Origin: Neolecta irregularis DAH-3
Lineage: Eukaryota; Ascomycota; Neolectomycetes; Neolectales; Neolectaceae
Direction of reading: 5' to 3'
DNA length: 12,802 nucleotides
NCBI GenBank assembly: GCA_001929475.1
Contig: LXFE01004355.1
Location: forward strand, 4,667-17,468
Made by a program: the position numbers and the translations under genes. Position 1 is the first letter of the stretch; the number at the start of each line of letters is the position of its first letter. Positions 1 to 9,100 of this stretch are shown here, in pieces. The notes under the pieces were generated by a model. That model was not told where the DNA came from. It was given only the letters and a program-made list of their open reading frames with translations, and searched no databases.

Positions 1-45
1 GGAAAAGATTGAATGGTGACGGTAGCGAGGTCATGCAACAGAACC

Positions 46-81
46 ATCATGAATGGGTTAAATATTGCCCGTATTCATGAT
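46..81. repeat. Inverted repeat / potential hairpin
   Basis: A perfect 9-bp inverted repeat (46-54 ATCATGAAT against 73-81 ATTCATGAT) encloses a further GGG (55-57) and CCC (68-70). This allows a 12-bp interrupted stem with a 2-nt bulge and a 10-nt AT-rich loop. No gene is near enough to assign a role. Confidence 0.6.
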
Positions 82-530
82 CCTTAAGAATTCAACCAAA
101 GATATTGTCAGCACGCGACCAGCAGGCTTCAATTACATATTATGCGGAGGCGCGGGTGAGCCTTTGTTAGACCTACAAAGAAATGGAGGAGCCGTAGTCG
201 CACAGAGGTCATAGAGGATGGAAACACGCAATTCATCAATAAATATCCCTAACCCTTCTCCTCCATCTCCAGACATCCATGCAGTGGTATACTTGTGATA
301 AAATGTAGTATCTATCTTTGCAATGGTGATACCCTCGAAACCTTACAACCCCTCTTCGCCGTTGCTTGCCAACCCATTCCAAAGGCACCAGAATTCCTAA
401 CTATAACCGAGTCTTATTCGTACTTGTCAGCACACGACCTGAGGTTGAGCGCAGATGTGGACTTAGGTTGGATATGCCGACGTAGATACTGTGAATAAGA
501 GTAACTACGTATATTGAATATCGGGTGAAA

Positions 531-556
531 GCCCTAGCCAGCTAGTCTGGCTGGGC
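531..556. repeat. Strong GC-rich inverted repeat
   Basis: GCCC (531-534) and AGCCAG (536-541) pair with CTGGCT (547-552) and GGGC (553-556). The result is a 10-bp GC-rich stem with one bulged T and a 5-nt loop (CTAGT). The loop contains the complement of the TAG stop codon of the 69-codon minus-strand frame at 542-751, so the hairpin would sit at the 3' end of that frame. Confidence 0.65.
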
Positions 557-751
557 GCTACTTATGTCCAGATTAGGCACATGTGCTGCTACCTTCATCT
601 GACTGTTTGCCTCCCTATTGATCTGCTGGGTGGTGATGCCTGTGACAGGCCCGACTGGGATGATCGGCGACCCTTGCTGCTCCTTGTGCTTGTTCCGATA
701 CTTTGGCGGTGGCGGTGGCAACTGGTGGGGGTTGCGACGTTGTGTTTTAAA
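542..751 (-). pseudogene. Possible gene remnant or orphan 3' exon, Pro-rich then Gln/Asn-bearing
   Basis: This minus-strand frame of 69 codons is bounded upstream by TGA and ends at TAG (544-542). It has no ATG near its beginning; its only Met is residue 52. It begins with a basic segment, then a run of five prolines, then PKYRNKHKEQQ and GSPIIPVGPVTG. The composition looks coding and GC is about 59% over 601-720, against roughly 42% in 781-840. A candidate 3' splice site (CCACCAG) ends at 722. I recognise no family. It may be the last exon of a decayed gene or an alternative 3' exon; the neighbouring F-box gene, already complete, lies 83 bp upstream. It could also be chance. Confidence 0.25.
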
Positions 752-833
752 TCAGATATATAGACATGAATTGTAAAGACACCGTTCAGTAGTATGTAAC
801 ACCCGACTAGCCCCAAATATACACCATTTCTAG

Positions 834-2103
834 TCAAACACCACATTCCTTGACGTTGACTGACGAAAAGTCTACAAATACACCATTCTCTTTCAATAAA
901 GACGAGTCCCGTCCCAACTGAGCTTCAACATCGTGCTTGCTTCCTTGAGCAACCTCACATAGTGCGTTTTTATGGAAATCGATGATCAGCTCTTCCAGTC
1001 CGTGCTTGGTCTTCAATTCGATAAATCTCTCGGCATCATAATATTGGCGAAATTTGACAATATGACATTTCTTCAATCGAGGACATGACATTTTAAGAGT
1101 TTCAAGGGTTTTAGAGAGGTTGGTATCGTTCTCGGACCTTCTGTCAAAGATATAAGGATATTCGATTGTGATTCCTTCGAGATATTGGAATTTATTGGCA
1201 CGAGAGAAAGTTTCGACCGGAATGTGCAAATGAGTTCTACCCATCTCAGTGCGAAGCGAGAAGTTCTTGATCTTCTCATCAAACGGATGGAGAATCATCT
1301 GAGCTATATTCCGAAATTTAGATTCATCTACAGGCCAGTAGTCCGAACTACGAATAGTATGGCGATACTTTTCAGATGTGTTAGCATATAAAACGATAGC
1401 GAGATCTCGAACTCCTTCCAATAGTGGAAATGTATCATTTATAAGTCCCAACGCCGACCAAAGCATAGGAGCGCGAATTTGAACTGACGGAATCGATCGT
1501 AGGCTTCCATGTCCTAACATCGAATCAAGTAAAGTCGATGCACGCCAAGACGTGGATACTTCCTGAATTCTAAAGTTGTTGTCGAATGAAATGCATAACC
1601 GTTTAATCGTGTTTTGATGAATAATGTTGCTAACTAAAGAATAGTAGGACTTGTGCCCAATATTGCACATGTCAACAAATACAGTATGGAATGGAATATT
1701 GAGACGAAGTTTTTCCCTAGCGAAGACTTTGTAAAATTGGCTTGCCTTGCGAACGCTTCGAGTGTTTGGACTGACAACGGACGACCAATTGAACGAGCGC
1801 CAAAATCCTGAGTATACGATAACCGCAACCCTCCAAAACTTGCAAATAGCTGCCACTTTCATGGCAAAAGCAGGCTTAGAAGGAAGGTATTTATCACGAG
1901 CTACTATACACTCGGTATCCTCCCAGACAGTATTTGGATTTGACTGACGACATAGTGGTTCTAGGTATTGAAAAATCGTCAATAACACATCGATCGGAAG
2001 TTTATCGTTAAAGCTTCTATTATCATTAACCACTGAATCCCTTCGCTTGTTCGCCTAAAAATGAGCAAGACATATGCAATGGGAGAAGTACCAACAGCTT
2101 CAT
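834..2103 (-). CDS. F-box domain protein
   Basis: The predicted protein has 410 residues from two exons: 2103-2092 (ATG plus three codons) and 2054-834. The intron at 2091-2055 is 37 nt, GTACTT...TTTTTAG. The large frame has no ATG before the F-box, only a GTG at 2033. Joining the 12-nt exon supplies an ATG in phase, with an in-frame TAA further upstream. Residues 23-38 (LPIDVLLTIFQYLEPL) are a typical F-box first half. The second half (VAAICKFWRVAV, then FWRSF) follows a roughly 25-residue insertion, as often happens in fungal F-box proteins. The remaining 300 residues are mixed alpha/beta without a motif I can name; leucine-spaced segments may be degenerate LRRs. The expected role is a substrate receptor of an SCF ubiquitin ligase, binding Skp1 through the F-box; the substrate is unknown. 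Confidence 0.8.
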
Positions 2104-2453
2104 AGTTAAATTGCAGAATTCGACCAGCGAATGAAGATTAATATTTTACAAGTATCTGATAAAAGGGCCGATAGGCAGGATATAAATTGAATTTTTAGAT
2201 GCCTTCAAGGTCAGTTTGGACAGTTTATATAGTTGTCAGGCAATACCTGGTCAGACTATACTACATTGAGCTCACAACAGACGGAACAAGTATTTACACA
2301 AGGATCATTCTCTGGATTTTGCTTCGTTGGCAGCTTAATTGAAAAATGTTAGCGTTCTGAGTAGTAGAAGTTAATCTTAGGGTATACACTAGATCTATTA
2401 ACGCCTGAATGGGGCAATGCACATCAGATATATAGTGAACAGAATATTTCAAA
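2104..2453. other. Intergenic interval between F-box and VMS1 genes
   Basis: About 350 bp separates the VMS1 stop (2456-2454) from the F-box start. It must contain the VMS1 3' end and the F-box promoter. It is AT-rich with a TATA-like element at 2224-2231. I see no convincing open frame, RNA gene or repeat. Confidence 0.6.
2224..2231 (-). promoter_or_regulatory. Candidate TATA box of the F-box gene
   Basis: TATATAAA reads on the minus strand about 120 nt upstream of the inferred ATG at 2103. It is a plausible core promoter element by sequence and position only; no transcription start is known. The surrounding 2104-2453 interval holds no gene that I can support. Confidence 0.35.
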
Positions 2454-4338
2454 TTATCTGGAGCCTGCCGCCTTTGCGCGCGCCTCTGCTGCTCTGGCAA
2501 ATCGTTCTCTCTGTAATTTTATCCTTGCTTCAGGTGTCATTTCTCGTTCTTCACGTTCTGTTTTGCGGATGTCTCGCACTGCTGATAGCCTTCCCACGCC
2601 ATATTTGATTCCACTAGACTGCTCGCTAATCTCTTCTGATCTTTCTGTCTTTTGCTGGGTTAGTAATATCTCTTTTTCTCTTCTTTCACGGGATCTTCGT
2701 CTTCGAGCTTCTACGTCTGCCAGCGTTAAGCCACTGGGGACTTTAGCATCATCCCACGCCCATCTATCCTCGCCAAGTTCATGGCGCGATATGCGGAAAG
2801 CTTCTCGCGTTGCTTTATCTCCCGCCAGCTCAAAGGGAGTCCTGCCGAATTCATTTTGAGATGTCGGATCCGCGCCCCGTTCTAATAGAACTGATACAAC
2901 CAATGGTTGGGACAATGCTGATGCAAGATGAAGCGGTCGAGGACTGTGAGCGTGTGTGGATTCAGGGAAGAGCAGAAAGTCTATTGGAAGATGTTGTTCT
3001 TTCAAATATGCAACAAGTGAGGAGATTTTCGATCGTCTGATGTATCCTGAGATCGTAGTTGTATGAACCTTCCTTTCTTCTTCCTCTGGACTGGCCTTTT
3101 GTGATATTGGCTGTGGCTTTGGGTCTTTGTCCTTATTCTTCCTGGCGTTGGTTTCAGTGGCTGGTTGTGGTTGAAGCTCATTAACATCTACAACGATAAC
3201 TCTTGTCAATTCGTTATAGCAGCGCTTTAGCTCGCTAGCTGTCTAATATTCAGCTAGCGACAAATCATGGATAGTTACTGCTCGACGAGTTGTAAACGGA
3301 AAGGTACGTAAACGGGTATCATCTCCGTGCAATACTGCGCGCTCGTAGTTGAATAAAATGCTTTTGTTTAACTTCCCGCTTGCTCTCACGAAAATTAGTT
3401 GAGTTTTCCTGATCATGATCTCCCAAGAACTTAACAGTTCTCGCACTTCCTGCAAGTAAGCAGCGTTAAGCCCATCTGACAAACTTTCTTGAGCTCTAAT
3501 TCTTGAGCTCTTCTCAAATTACTGCCTGCTGAATGTGCCTTTCCCTTCGCAGAATCATTTGCGGCTTGAGATCCCCCTTGTTTACGTCGTGTGGTATAGC
3601 GATGGAATGACTTTTGAACCAAAATATTTGGATCAGATGAACCAATTTTTGGTGCCAACGATATAATCATTCCAGCAAAATGACCACCTCCAATAGCAAA
3701 CATTGCAATGGTTTCCTGTGGTTTCGTCCGTATTTCAGCTATAAGACCCTGAGTAGTTGTTGCGGTAAATAGAGCTTTAAAAATGCCTACTCGAATGGAA
3801 TCTGAAATCTCCGGTAAACGAAGCCAGAGAAAAGGAGATTTAGCGGGCCGCACTCTATCATCAAAAGACTCTTTCTTCTTGCTCGTGGTGTGCTTCTGGA
3901 GCAACAAATTAAGCGTTGTGTCGTTATCTGACGCATCGGACACCTCAGATTCCGAGCCGGATAGTGAATTAGCCAGACCTGAGACCCCTGAGCGTGAAAT
4001 TGCTAATCGTTTGTACCTTCGAGCAAATCCTCGAATGCCTGTTCGTTGAGCGATTCAAGTCCGCTGTTCTTCCTTTTCAAATTAAACCGATGTAAGTCGG
4101 ATTTGTAGTGGGCTCGTTGATCGTCGACCGATAAAAATTGAACGGATGGACACGACCTGCATGAAGAGAGAGCTTTGTCAAACTCAGATGTGACCTGATC
4201 GATCCCAGTTGTAGAGGTCTCTGTATCAACAACAGGCTGCGTAAGATCGTCCAGAACCAAGGAGCGACAAATTTCATCGGGAAAATGATTGATATAAAGC
4301 GGCTTTGAGAGCAGAGGATGGATGGTCGAAATCAACAT
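2454..4338 (-). CDS. VMS1: Vms1/ANKZF1 family peptidyl-tRNA hydrolase of ribosome quality control
   Basis: Exons 4338-4017, 3978-3485, 3449-3279 and 3242-2454 give 591 residues, close to the usual family length. A C2H2 zinc finger lies at residues 60-83 (C60, C63, H77, H83) with the hallmark QRAHYKSDLHRFNLKRK. The VLRF1 release-factor-like domain spans about 130-345, with the catalytic-loop GGSQ (Gln245), the following KGKAHSAGSNLRR, and the FTTRRA and RCYNEL motifs. An ankyrin segment is at about 430-470. The C-terminus is a basic coiled coil ending in a VCP/Cdc48-interacting motif, RERFARAAEAR, matching R-x5-AA-x2-R. In this family the enzyme cuts peptidyl-tRNA on obstructed 60S subunits and recruits Cdc48. 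Introns of 38, 35 and 36 nt restore family sequence across each junction. The gene is divergent from the TFIIIC gene. Confidence 0.95.
3232..3260 (-). promoter_or_regulatory. Perfect 10-bp hairpin across the 3' splice site of VMS1 intron 3
   Basis: TCGCTAGCTG (3232-3241) and CAGCTAGCGA (3251-3260) are exact reverse complements separated by 9 nt. In the transcript the 5' arm is intronic, the 3' arm is exonic, and the loop carries the acceptor AG (3244-3243). The stem is visible directly; a role in splicing is inference. Confidence 0.7.
3243..3278 (-). other. VMS1 intron 3, 36 nt, with in-frame stop
   Basis: GTAACT...ATTAG lies between FTTRRA and TASELKRCYNEL. Its length is a multiple of three, but retention would place a TAG in frame. 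The product would then lack the ankyrin and VIM regions. Its 3' splice site falls in the loop of the hairpin at 3232-3260. Confidence 0.85.
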
Positions 4339-4397
4339 GGCGGTCTGATTTCAATCAAAACCCAATTTGACATCATAATTCACACCCTGAATGTTGA
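4339..4397. promoter_or_regulatory. Compact bidirectional promoter of VMS1 and TFIIIC subunit gene
   Basis: Only 59 bp separate the two divergent ATGs, so both core promoters and 5' leaders must fit here or overlap the coding regions. A CCAAT pentamer is at 4362-4366. A CRE-like TGACATCA (one mismatch to TGACGTCA) is at 4368-4375. No TATA box is evident in either direction. Confidence 0.6.
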
Positions 4398-6035
4398 ATG
4401 TCTTTACCACCATCAAACGCGCCCAAATTACGCATCCCAGAGCGTCGATTCATCTCGATAGAACATCCAGCAAACGTCCAAAATGTAGACAAGGCACTTG
4501 AGACTATCGGCGGACAAATGGCAATAAATAAGGCAGGTTGCTACGATCTGTCCACTTCTGAGTTCTGCAGGCCCTACAAGACCCTCAAAATGCATCATTC
4601 AATCTTACATTTCGCCAAAACGACCACTTTTCCCACCCTATCATGTCGAGTCACGCGAATACAAGCAATTTGGTGTTGAAAATCACTCGCAAACGGAAAC
4701 GAGGTGCAGTTGAACCATGGAAATATGAATACCAGCCTACCGCTTCTGTTGAGCATACATTCAGGTTTAGAAGTATTTCTTTTGCTATCTCAGCTATTTA
4801 CAAGAGATCTAGCAGATTTTCAGTATCGACCTTATAATTCAAAATTTGTTAAAGAAAATTTGAATCCGTTTTTATCCTTCAGTTGTATGTCCTGTTAAAT
4901 TTGACACTAAATAACATTCAGTAAATGAGCTCAAGAAGGTTCGTATCTCAGATGAACCAGAAAATCTCGAAGAACTAGATTTAATGCCCCCGCCTGTCTT
5001 CTCTCGCACAATACACCCTCATTCTTATAAGTATGTCCTCGAGGCAATCGGATTACTTAACGAAGTTACCGCCAAAACACTGCCGTTGTCGCAGTTGCCT
5101 CGGATGGGGTGGTCAAATTTGTAAACCGGCAAGCTACCACCCGCTTAAATCCATCTGCAGTCCAGTGGGGTGTCGATACAATACCAACTACACCAAAAGT
5201 CGATGAACGGCTACAGAAACCAGAAGTTATGGAAGTGGTCGGTATACTGAATTCACTGTTGGAGAAAAGGCCGGTGTGGACTCGTCGAGCACTTGAATCC
5301 CATCTCAACGAAAGGCAACGACTTGCGATCAAAGCAGCAATACCTCAGGTCGCTTATCTCTGGATTTCTGGGCCCTGGAGAGATGCATGCTGCAAATTCG
5401 GCGTTGATCCACGGACAGCTCCAGAATTTGGGCAATATCAGACACTAATGTTCCATTTCCAAGATAAACCTGTGTCCTTTGCTGCTCGTCATCGAGCCGG
5501 AGAAGAACCCATCAAGTATAAATTCCTATCTCTTCACATAAATGACGAAATAGGATTGCTGAAAACCAATCCTCCCATATATTTGACGGAAAAACACTAA
5601 ATATTGCGGGAAGAACTTTCCAGCTATGCGACATAACGGATCCGTTGATTAGGCAACTTCTAGATCAGTCACAACCGCCATCTTCTCCTCATGTATAATT
5701 CTACTGTTATCTTTATTAATGCTGAGGGCACTTTCGGCTGGTATACTATGGACACAATGGTTAAGGTACGGAAGATTATGAGACTCAAACTCAAAAGTCT
5801 CATCGATGGACGAATTCCGAATGATACCGAATTCACACATATCCTTGAGAGCAGATTTGATGAATCAAAGAGCGAGACCAAGGAAGAAGCCTTGACTGCC
5901 AATGAAGAACAAAATGTGGAGGAGAAGGTGGAAGATTTAATGAAGGAATTTCTGGCTCAGAGTCTGGAGCAGGAATCATTTGGGGACATAAATGAAGAAA
6001 TGAGCGATTTTGAAGTGCTCGTAGATTCAGAGTAA
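4398..6035 (+). CDS. TFC1: TFIIIC DNA-binding subunit, Tfc1/Sfc1/GTF3C5 family
   Basis: Seven exons (4398-4532, 4571-4772, 4807-4884, 4922-5030, 5066-5515, 5554-5692, 5727-6035) encode 473 residues. TFIIIC recognises the A and B boxes of tRNA genes and the 5S internal promoter, then recruits TFIIIB; this subunit is the A-box-side component. The N-terminal dimerisation part includes ISIEHPANVQNVDKALETIG, then TFRFRNLADFQY and MPPPVFSR. The DNA-binding part has the family signature from residue 246: WTRRALESHLNERQ, VAYLWISGPWR and KFGVDPRTAPEFGQYQTL. After it come SHIFDGKTL and FQLCDITDP. The tail (about 405-473) is acidic. Six introns of 34-38 nt are needed; intron 1 uses GC-AG. It converges on PLD1, leaving 119 bp between stops. 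Confidence 0.94.
4533..4570 (+). other. GC-AG intron 1 of the TFIIIC subunit gene, 38 nt
   Basis: AAG|GCAGGT...TTCTGCAG|GCC joins AINK to ALQDPQ in phase 0, which matches the family pattern. The GT two bases further in would give the wrong phase with the CTGCAG acceptor. The only phase-compatible GT choice is a 26-nt intron ending at TTCTGAG. The 38-nt length fits the other introns here. Confidence 0.75.
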
Positions 6036-6037
6036 AA

Positions 6038-6059
6038 AATAAATATGCTTGCGAATAAA
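6038..6059 (+). terminator. Two AATAAA polyadenylation-like signals
   Basis: AATAAA occurs at 6038-6043 and 6054-6059, directly after the TFIIIC subunit stop (TAA 6033-6035). Cleavage is therefore expected within the 119-bp convergent interval shared with the PLD1 3' end. No canonical AATAAA is seen for PLD1 on the minus strand there. Confidence 0.5.
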
Positions 6060-6154
6060 ATGACTATCGTTATCTGCTGTGTTTCATAATACTGAATATC
6101 CCAAACCAAAGTAGAGTATGTGAATGCCAAAAGAAAGAAATTATATCAATGCAG

Positions 6155-9100
6155 CTAATCGTAAATTTCGAAAGGCACAATTTTATCCATAGAATACAAC
6201 CAATTGCCACTAATTGATGAGCATTTACTATTTTAGGAATAGATAGATACGTTTCGTCTTCTTTCAATAACCATTCTGTAGGCCATTCAACTAGATGACC
6301 TCGCACTTCCCCAAGAGCTTGATGGATAACTTCTTCCTCGGGAACTTGGTCAACTGAAAAGTTTAGTTTCTTGAATGTAGTTCGCCGTTTTCGATGGGTA
6401 TCGTTGCAGCTCGAAGGTTCGACTGGCCCAAGAGTTTCGTTTGATTCGACTTTCTCTTTCTCGTGATAGTTTGCTTCTTTGGAATGTTCAGAGAACTCAT
6501 ACCCACCTTTCTCGGCACATTCGTCAAGAGTTTCGTCGAGTTTCCCATGACCCACAGCCTTGGGCTTTTGAAATTTCTGAGCAGCAGGAGGGCAGGAATA
6601 ACCATGTTGCTTTTCTTGTTCAGTCATCTTCCTGTGTTTAAAACCTTGAGAACGGGCGAGTTTTTCCCCATAAATTACCCAAGCTTTATATTCTCGCCAT
6701 GTTTGGACTAGATTATCCGGCATTGGACGAAAGACATTTCGAAAGATCTTGGTGTTGTTCTTTGCTGTTGCGTGCCAAACGTCATGGAAAAATTCATCCA
6801 CGAGCGGATCTTTGAAGCCCTGTGGGTCTATGTGTGGAATAATTCTGCCTGTTACGGTTGAAATCAAAGGTTTCCCAAGCTCTTCTTGAGAAGGGATAGA
6901 TGTATTGCCATTGCCTGGATGGATACGAGCTATCCCTTGCTTTGGCGTAGAGTCTGACAACGGTGGTGTATTTGCGGCGGATGGTGGATTAGACGGCGGG
7001 TGAGCCGAGTCCGGGATACTCGAGCTCGAATACTCCCTTTTAGATGACCCATTGCTCAATTGGTGCGAGAAATGCTTCTCAGGATCCCGCTTAGCCTGTT
7101 CCAATTCCTCTTTGCAAACTTCAGGTTGGGGCTGTTTGCCGCAATAATCTGAGGTCACACCAGGGATTTGATTGGTTGTCGTTGTGACCTTTGTTCGACC
7201 AATCTTCCCATCTTTTATTGTCGCCGCCTGTCGTAACTTTTCACCAACTCCTTTCAATTTCAGTCTGATATTGGGTTCTTCAGCTTCGTCTTCACTGCTG
7301 GAAGAGATGGTTCCCTGCCGATTATCCTTGTTCTTCTCTTGTACCCAGTCAACATCGTGGTTAAAACTTGGGGAGGTAAGTGGTCCCATTCGAATTAAGA
7401 CTGGGGCTGCCTGGGGTTTCTCATATTTCACTGTGTCTATTTTATCAGGTCCACCAATGTCATTTTGTTTTTCTGGATCCCAGCCGTCGTGGTTTCTCCA
7501 AGGAGGACTCTTATCTAGCCCATCCATCATTCGTTCTTGTTGTTCCAAATGGTCGACATTAATACCCAAATGCTCTCGTTGAAGGCGCATGCGAAGTGTG
7601 TGAGGAAATCGACCGACTGCGTAGGGATCACCTCCCATAGTTGATTCCATCATATCTCTATCTCGAATTATGATGGCGGCCTCCGAATCTCGATTGCCAC
7701 GCATTGATCGCTCATTGATATTTGCAGAGCCAATGATGGCAACACGATCATCGACGATCATTGTCTTTACGTTAGCACCAAACATGAGAGGAGAGATGCT
7801 TTGGCATGAATGTACACCATTTCTGTCACGACCTGTCCGTGATCTCCAATTTCTCCCCAACCACGGAGACCATAAAATCGAATATAATCTTTCGGTTTAA
7901 TATCATGTTTGTGTAATCGACCCCATAAGGAATGTTCACTTCGACATATACTTCGGTATTGAGCATGCATTATGAGCCGGATACTGCCGCCATCCTGGCT
8001 GTCAACAGTGTTTTGGAATCCGGGCATTAGTGGGACGAGTATAACGGCCCTAAATATTAGTCAAGCGCTGTAAGAGACTCATACTTCCAGTTGTCTTGTT
8101 CTTCATGGGCTCGTACTATGCGCTCGAATAAAGCATCGCCGATGTGATTCTCAATTTTTGTACCATCACATACAGTTGAAGTAACGAAGAATTGGTTCTC
8201 GATGTACACGAAATGTTCGCTCTTCCTGATGCAAGCGCAATAGGCATTCATAATACTATGTTCTGTTCGACTAGTAGTTCCAAGTGACCAGGCGCTAGCG
8301 GAACGAAGAATTTGTACTTCGCATGTTCCTGTCAAGCCTAGATTTTCAAGTTCAGCCGAATGAAAATCGGGAGGCGGCAAAAGGAATGGCGTAGGTCTAT
8401 TGGGTTTCTTTTGGCGGATGAAATAGTTCCATCGTTGAATGAAGTGACGTGTGAGATCTCGAGCAGGTTGTCCCACCACTAGCATCGAGACGTCATGCCA
8501 GGGCATACGAGGAACTTCAGAACGATCATACAATTCCTCGAAAGGTTTATCAAGCGTGTGAAAATCGAGGATCCTAGGGTTAGAGTAGTCCTTCCCGGGC
8601 CAAATTTGAGGATCCGATGGAATCTGGTCTTCATGTCCATCTCCAAAACCAAGAGGTCTGTTATCGGCTAGGACATGTTCCGATGTATCCCATCTTCCGT
8701 AGCACAAGTCTAAACCTCCACAGAAAGCAATATCATAATCAATGATACATATTTTATCATGATGTGCCCAAAAGAATGTTTGCTGTCGAAGATGTGATGG
8801 CGAACGTTGAACAAAAATGTTCGGATGCAAATTTATCAGAGTGTTTTTAGTATACTGCGAATCGATTGGAACAGTTTGACCGACATTATGATAGACGATA
8901 ACAAAGATCTTGACCCCCTCCTCTGCTTTCTTCTGAAGAAGTCGATCAAGACGCCATCTATAAGAATGGGCTGCGGGCCGACGTAAATGCTTGAAAGTAA
9001 GCTCACTATAAATGCTAAACAGCGTACCAGTTCTGGGCTGAGCCACCAATCATGAATATATATCGAGTCTCGGGCTCTATAAATAGCTCTGCTGACATTC

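Larger units (their letters stand above)
1..833. other. Left flank, no confident gene
   Basis: This stretch has short open frames on both strands, but none has a plausible start together with recognisable protein sequence. It holds two clear inverted repeats (46-81 and 531-556) and a GC-rich patch at about 600-740, which are listed separately. A 16-bp near-repeat (105-120 and 424-439, 15 of 16 identical) is also present. The rest is ordinary mid-GC intergenic-looking DNA downstream of the F-box gene. Confidence 0.6.

Noticed and set aside
105-439. 16-bp near-direct repeat (105-120 and 424-439)
   Set aside because: 15 of 16 matches, but no extension on either side and no target-site or element structure; too short to call.
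295-498. 67-codon plus-strand frame in the left flank
   Set aside because: No ATG start, no recognisable motif, and length within chance expectation.
595-846. 83-codon minus-strand frame overlapping the end of the F-box gene
   Set aside because: It begins inside the F-box stop region and becomes a Ser/Arg low-complexity frame; the alternative frame of the same segment (542-751) looks more coding-like.
2563-2859. 98-codon plus-strand frame
   Set aside because: Antisense shadow of the VMS1 ankyrin and coiled-coil exon.
3243-3484. VMS1 read as a broken gene because its frame is interrupted by stops
   Set aside because: Introns of 35 and 36 nt with proper ends restore LRRAQELELKKEVRELLSSW and FTTRRATASELKRCYNEL, so the gene is complete.
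4533-4570. Frameshift or pseudogene explanation for the break in the TFIIIC subunit frame
   Set aside because: A 38-nt GC-AG intron restores the exact family sequence, the length matches the other introns, and the rest of the gene is intact.
6070-6157. PLD1 stop at 6070
   Set aside because: The family-conserved terminus NWLYSMDKIVPFEIYD appears only after removing intron 7, placing the stop at 6155-6157; the longer frame is kept only as a possible retention product.
7172-7582. 136-codon plus-strand frame opposite the PLD1 C-terminal linker
   Set aside because: It is antisense to a confidently reconstructed PLD1 exon, rich in Ser and Phe as expected from the complementary strand, and shows no family motif.
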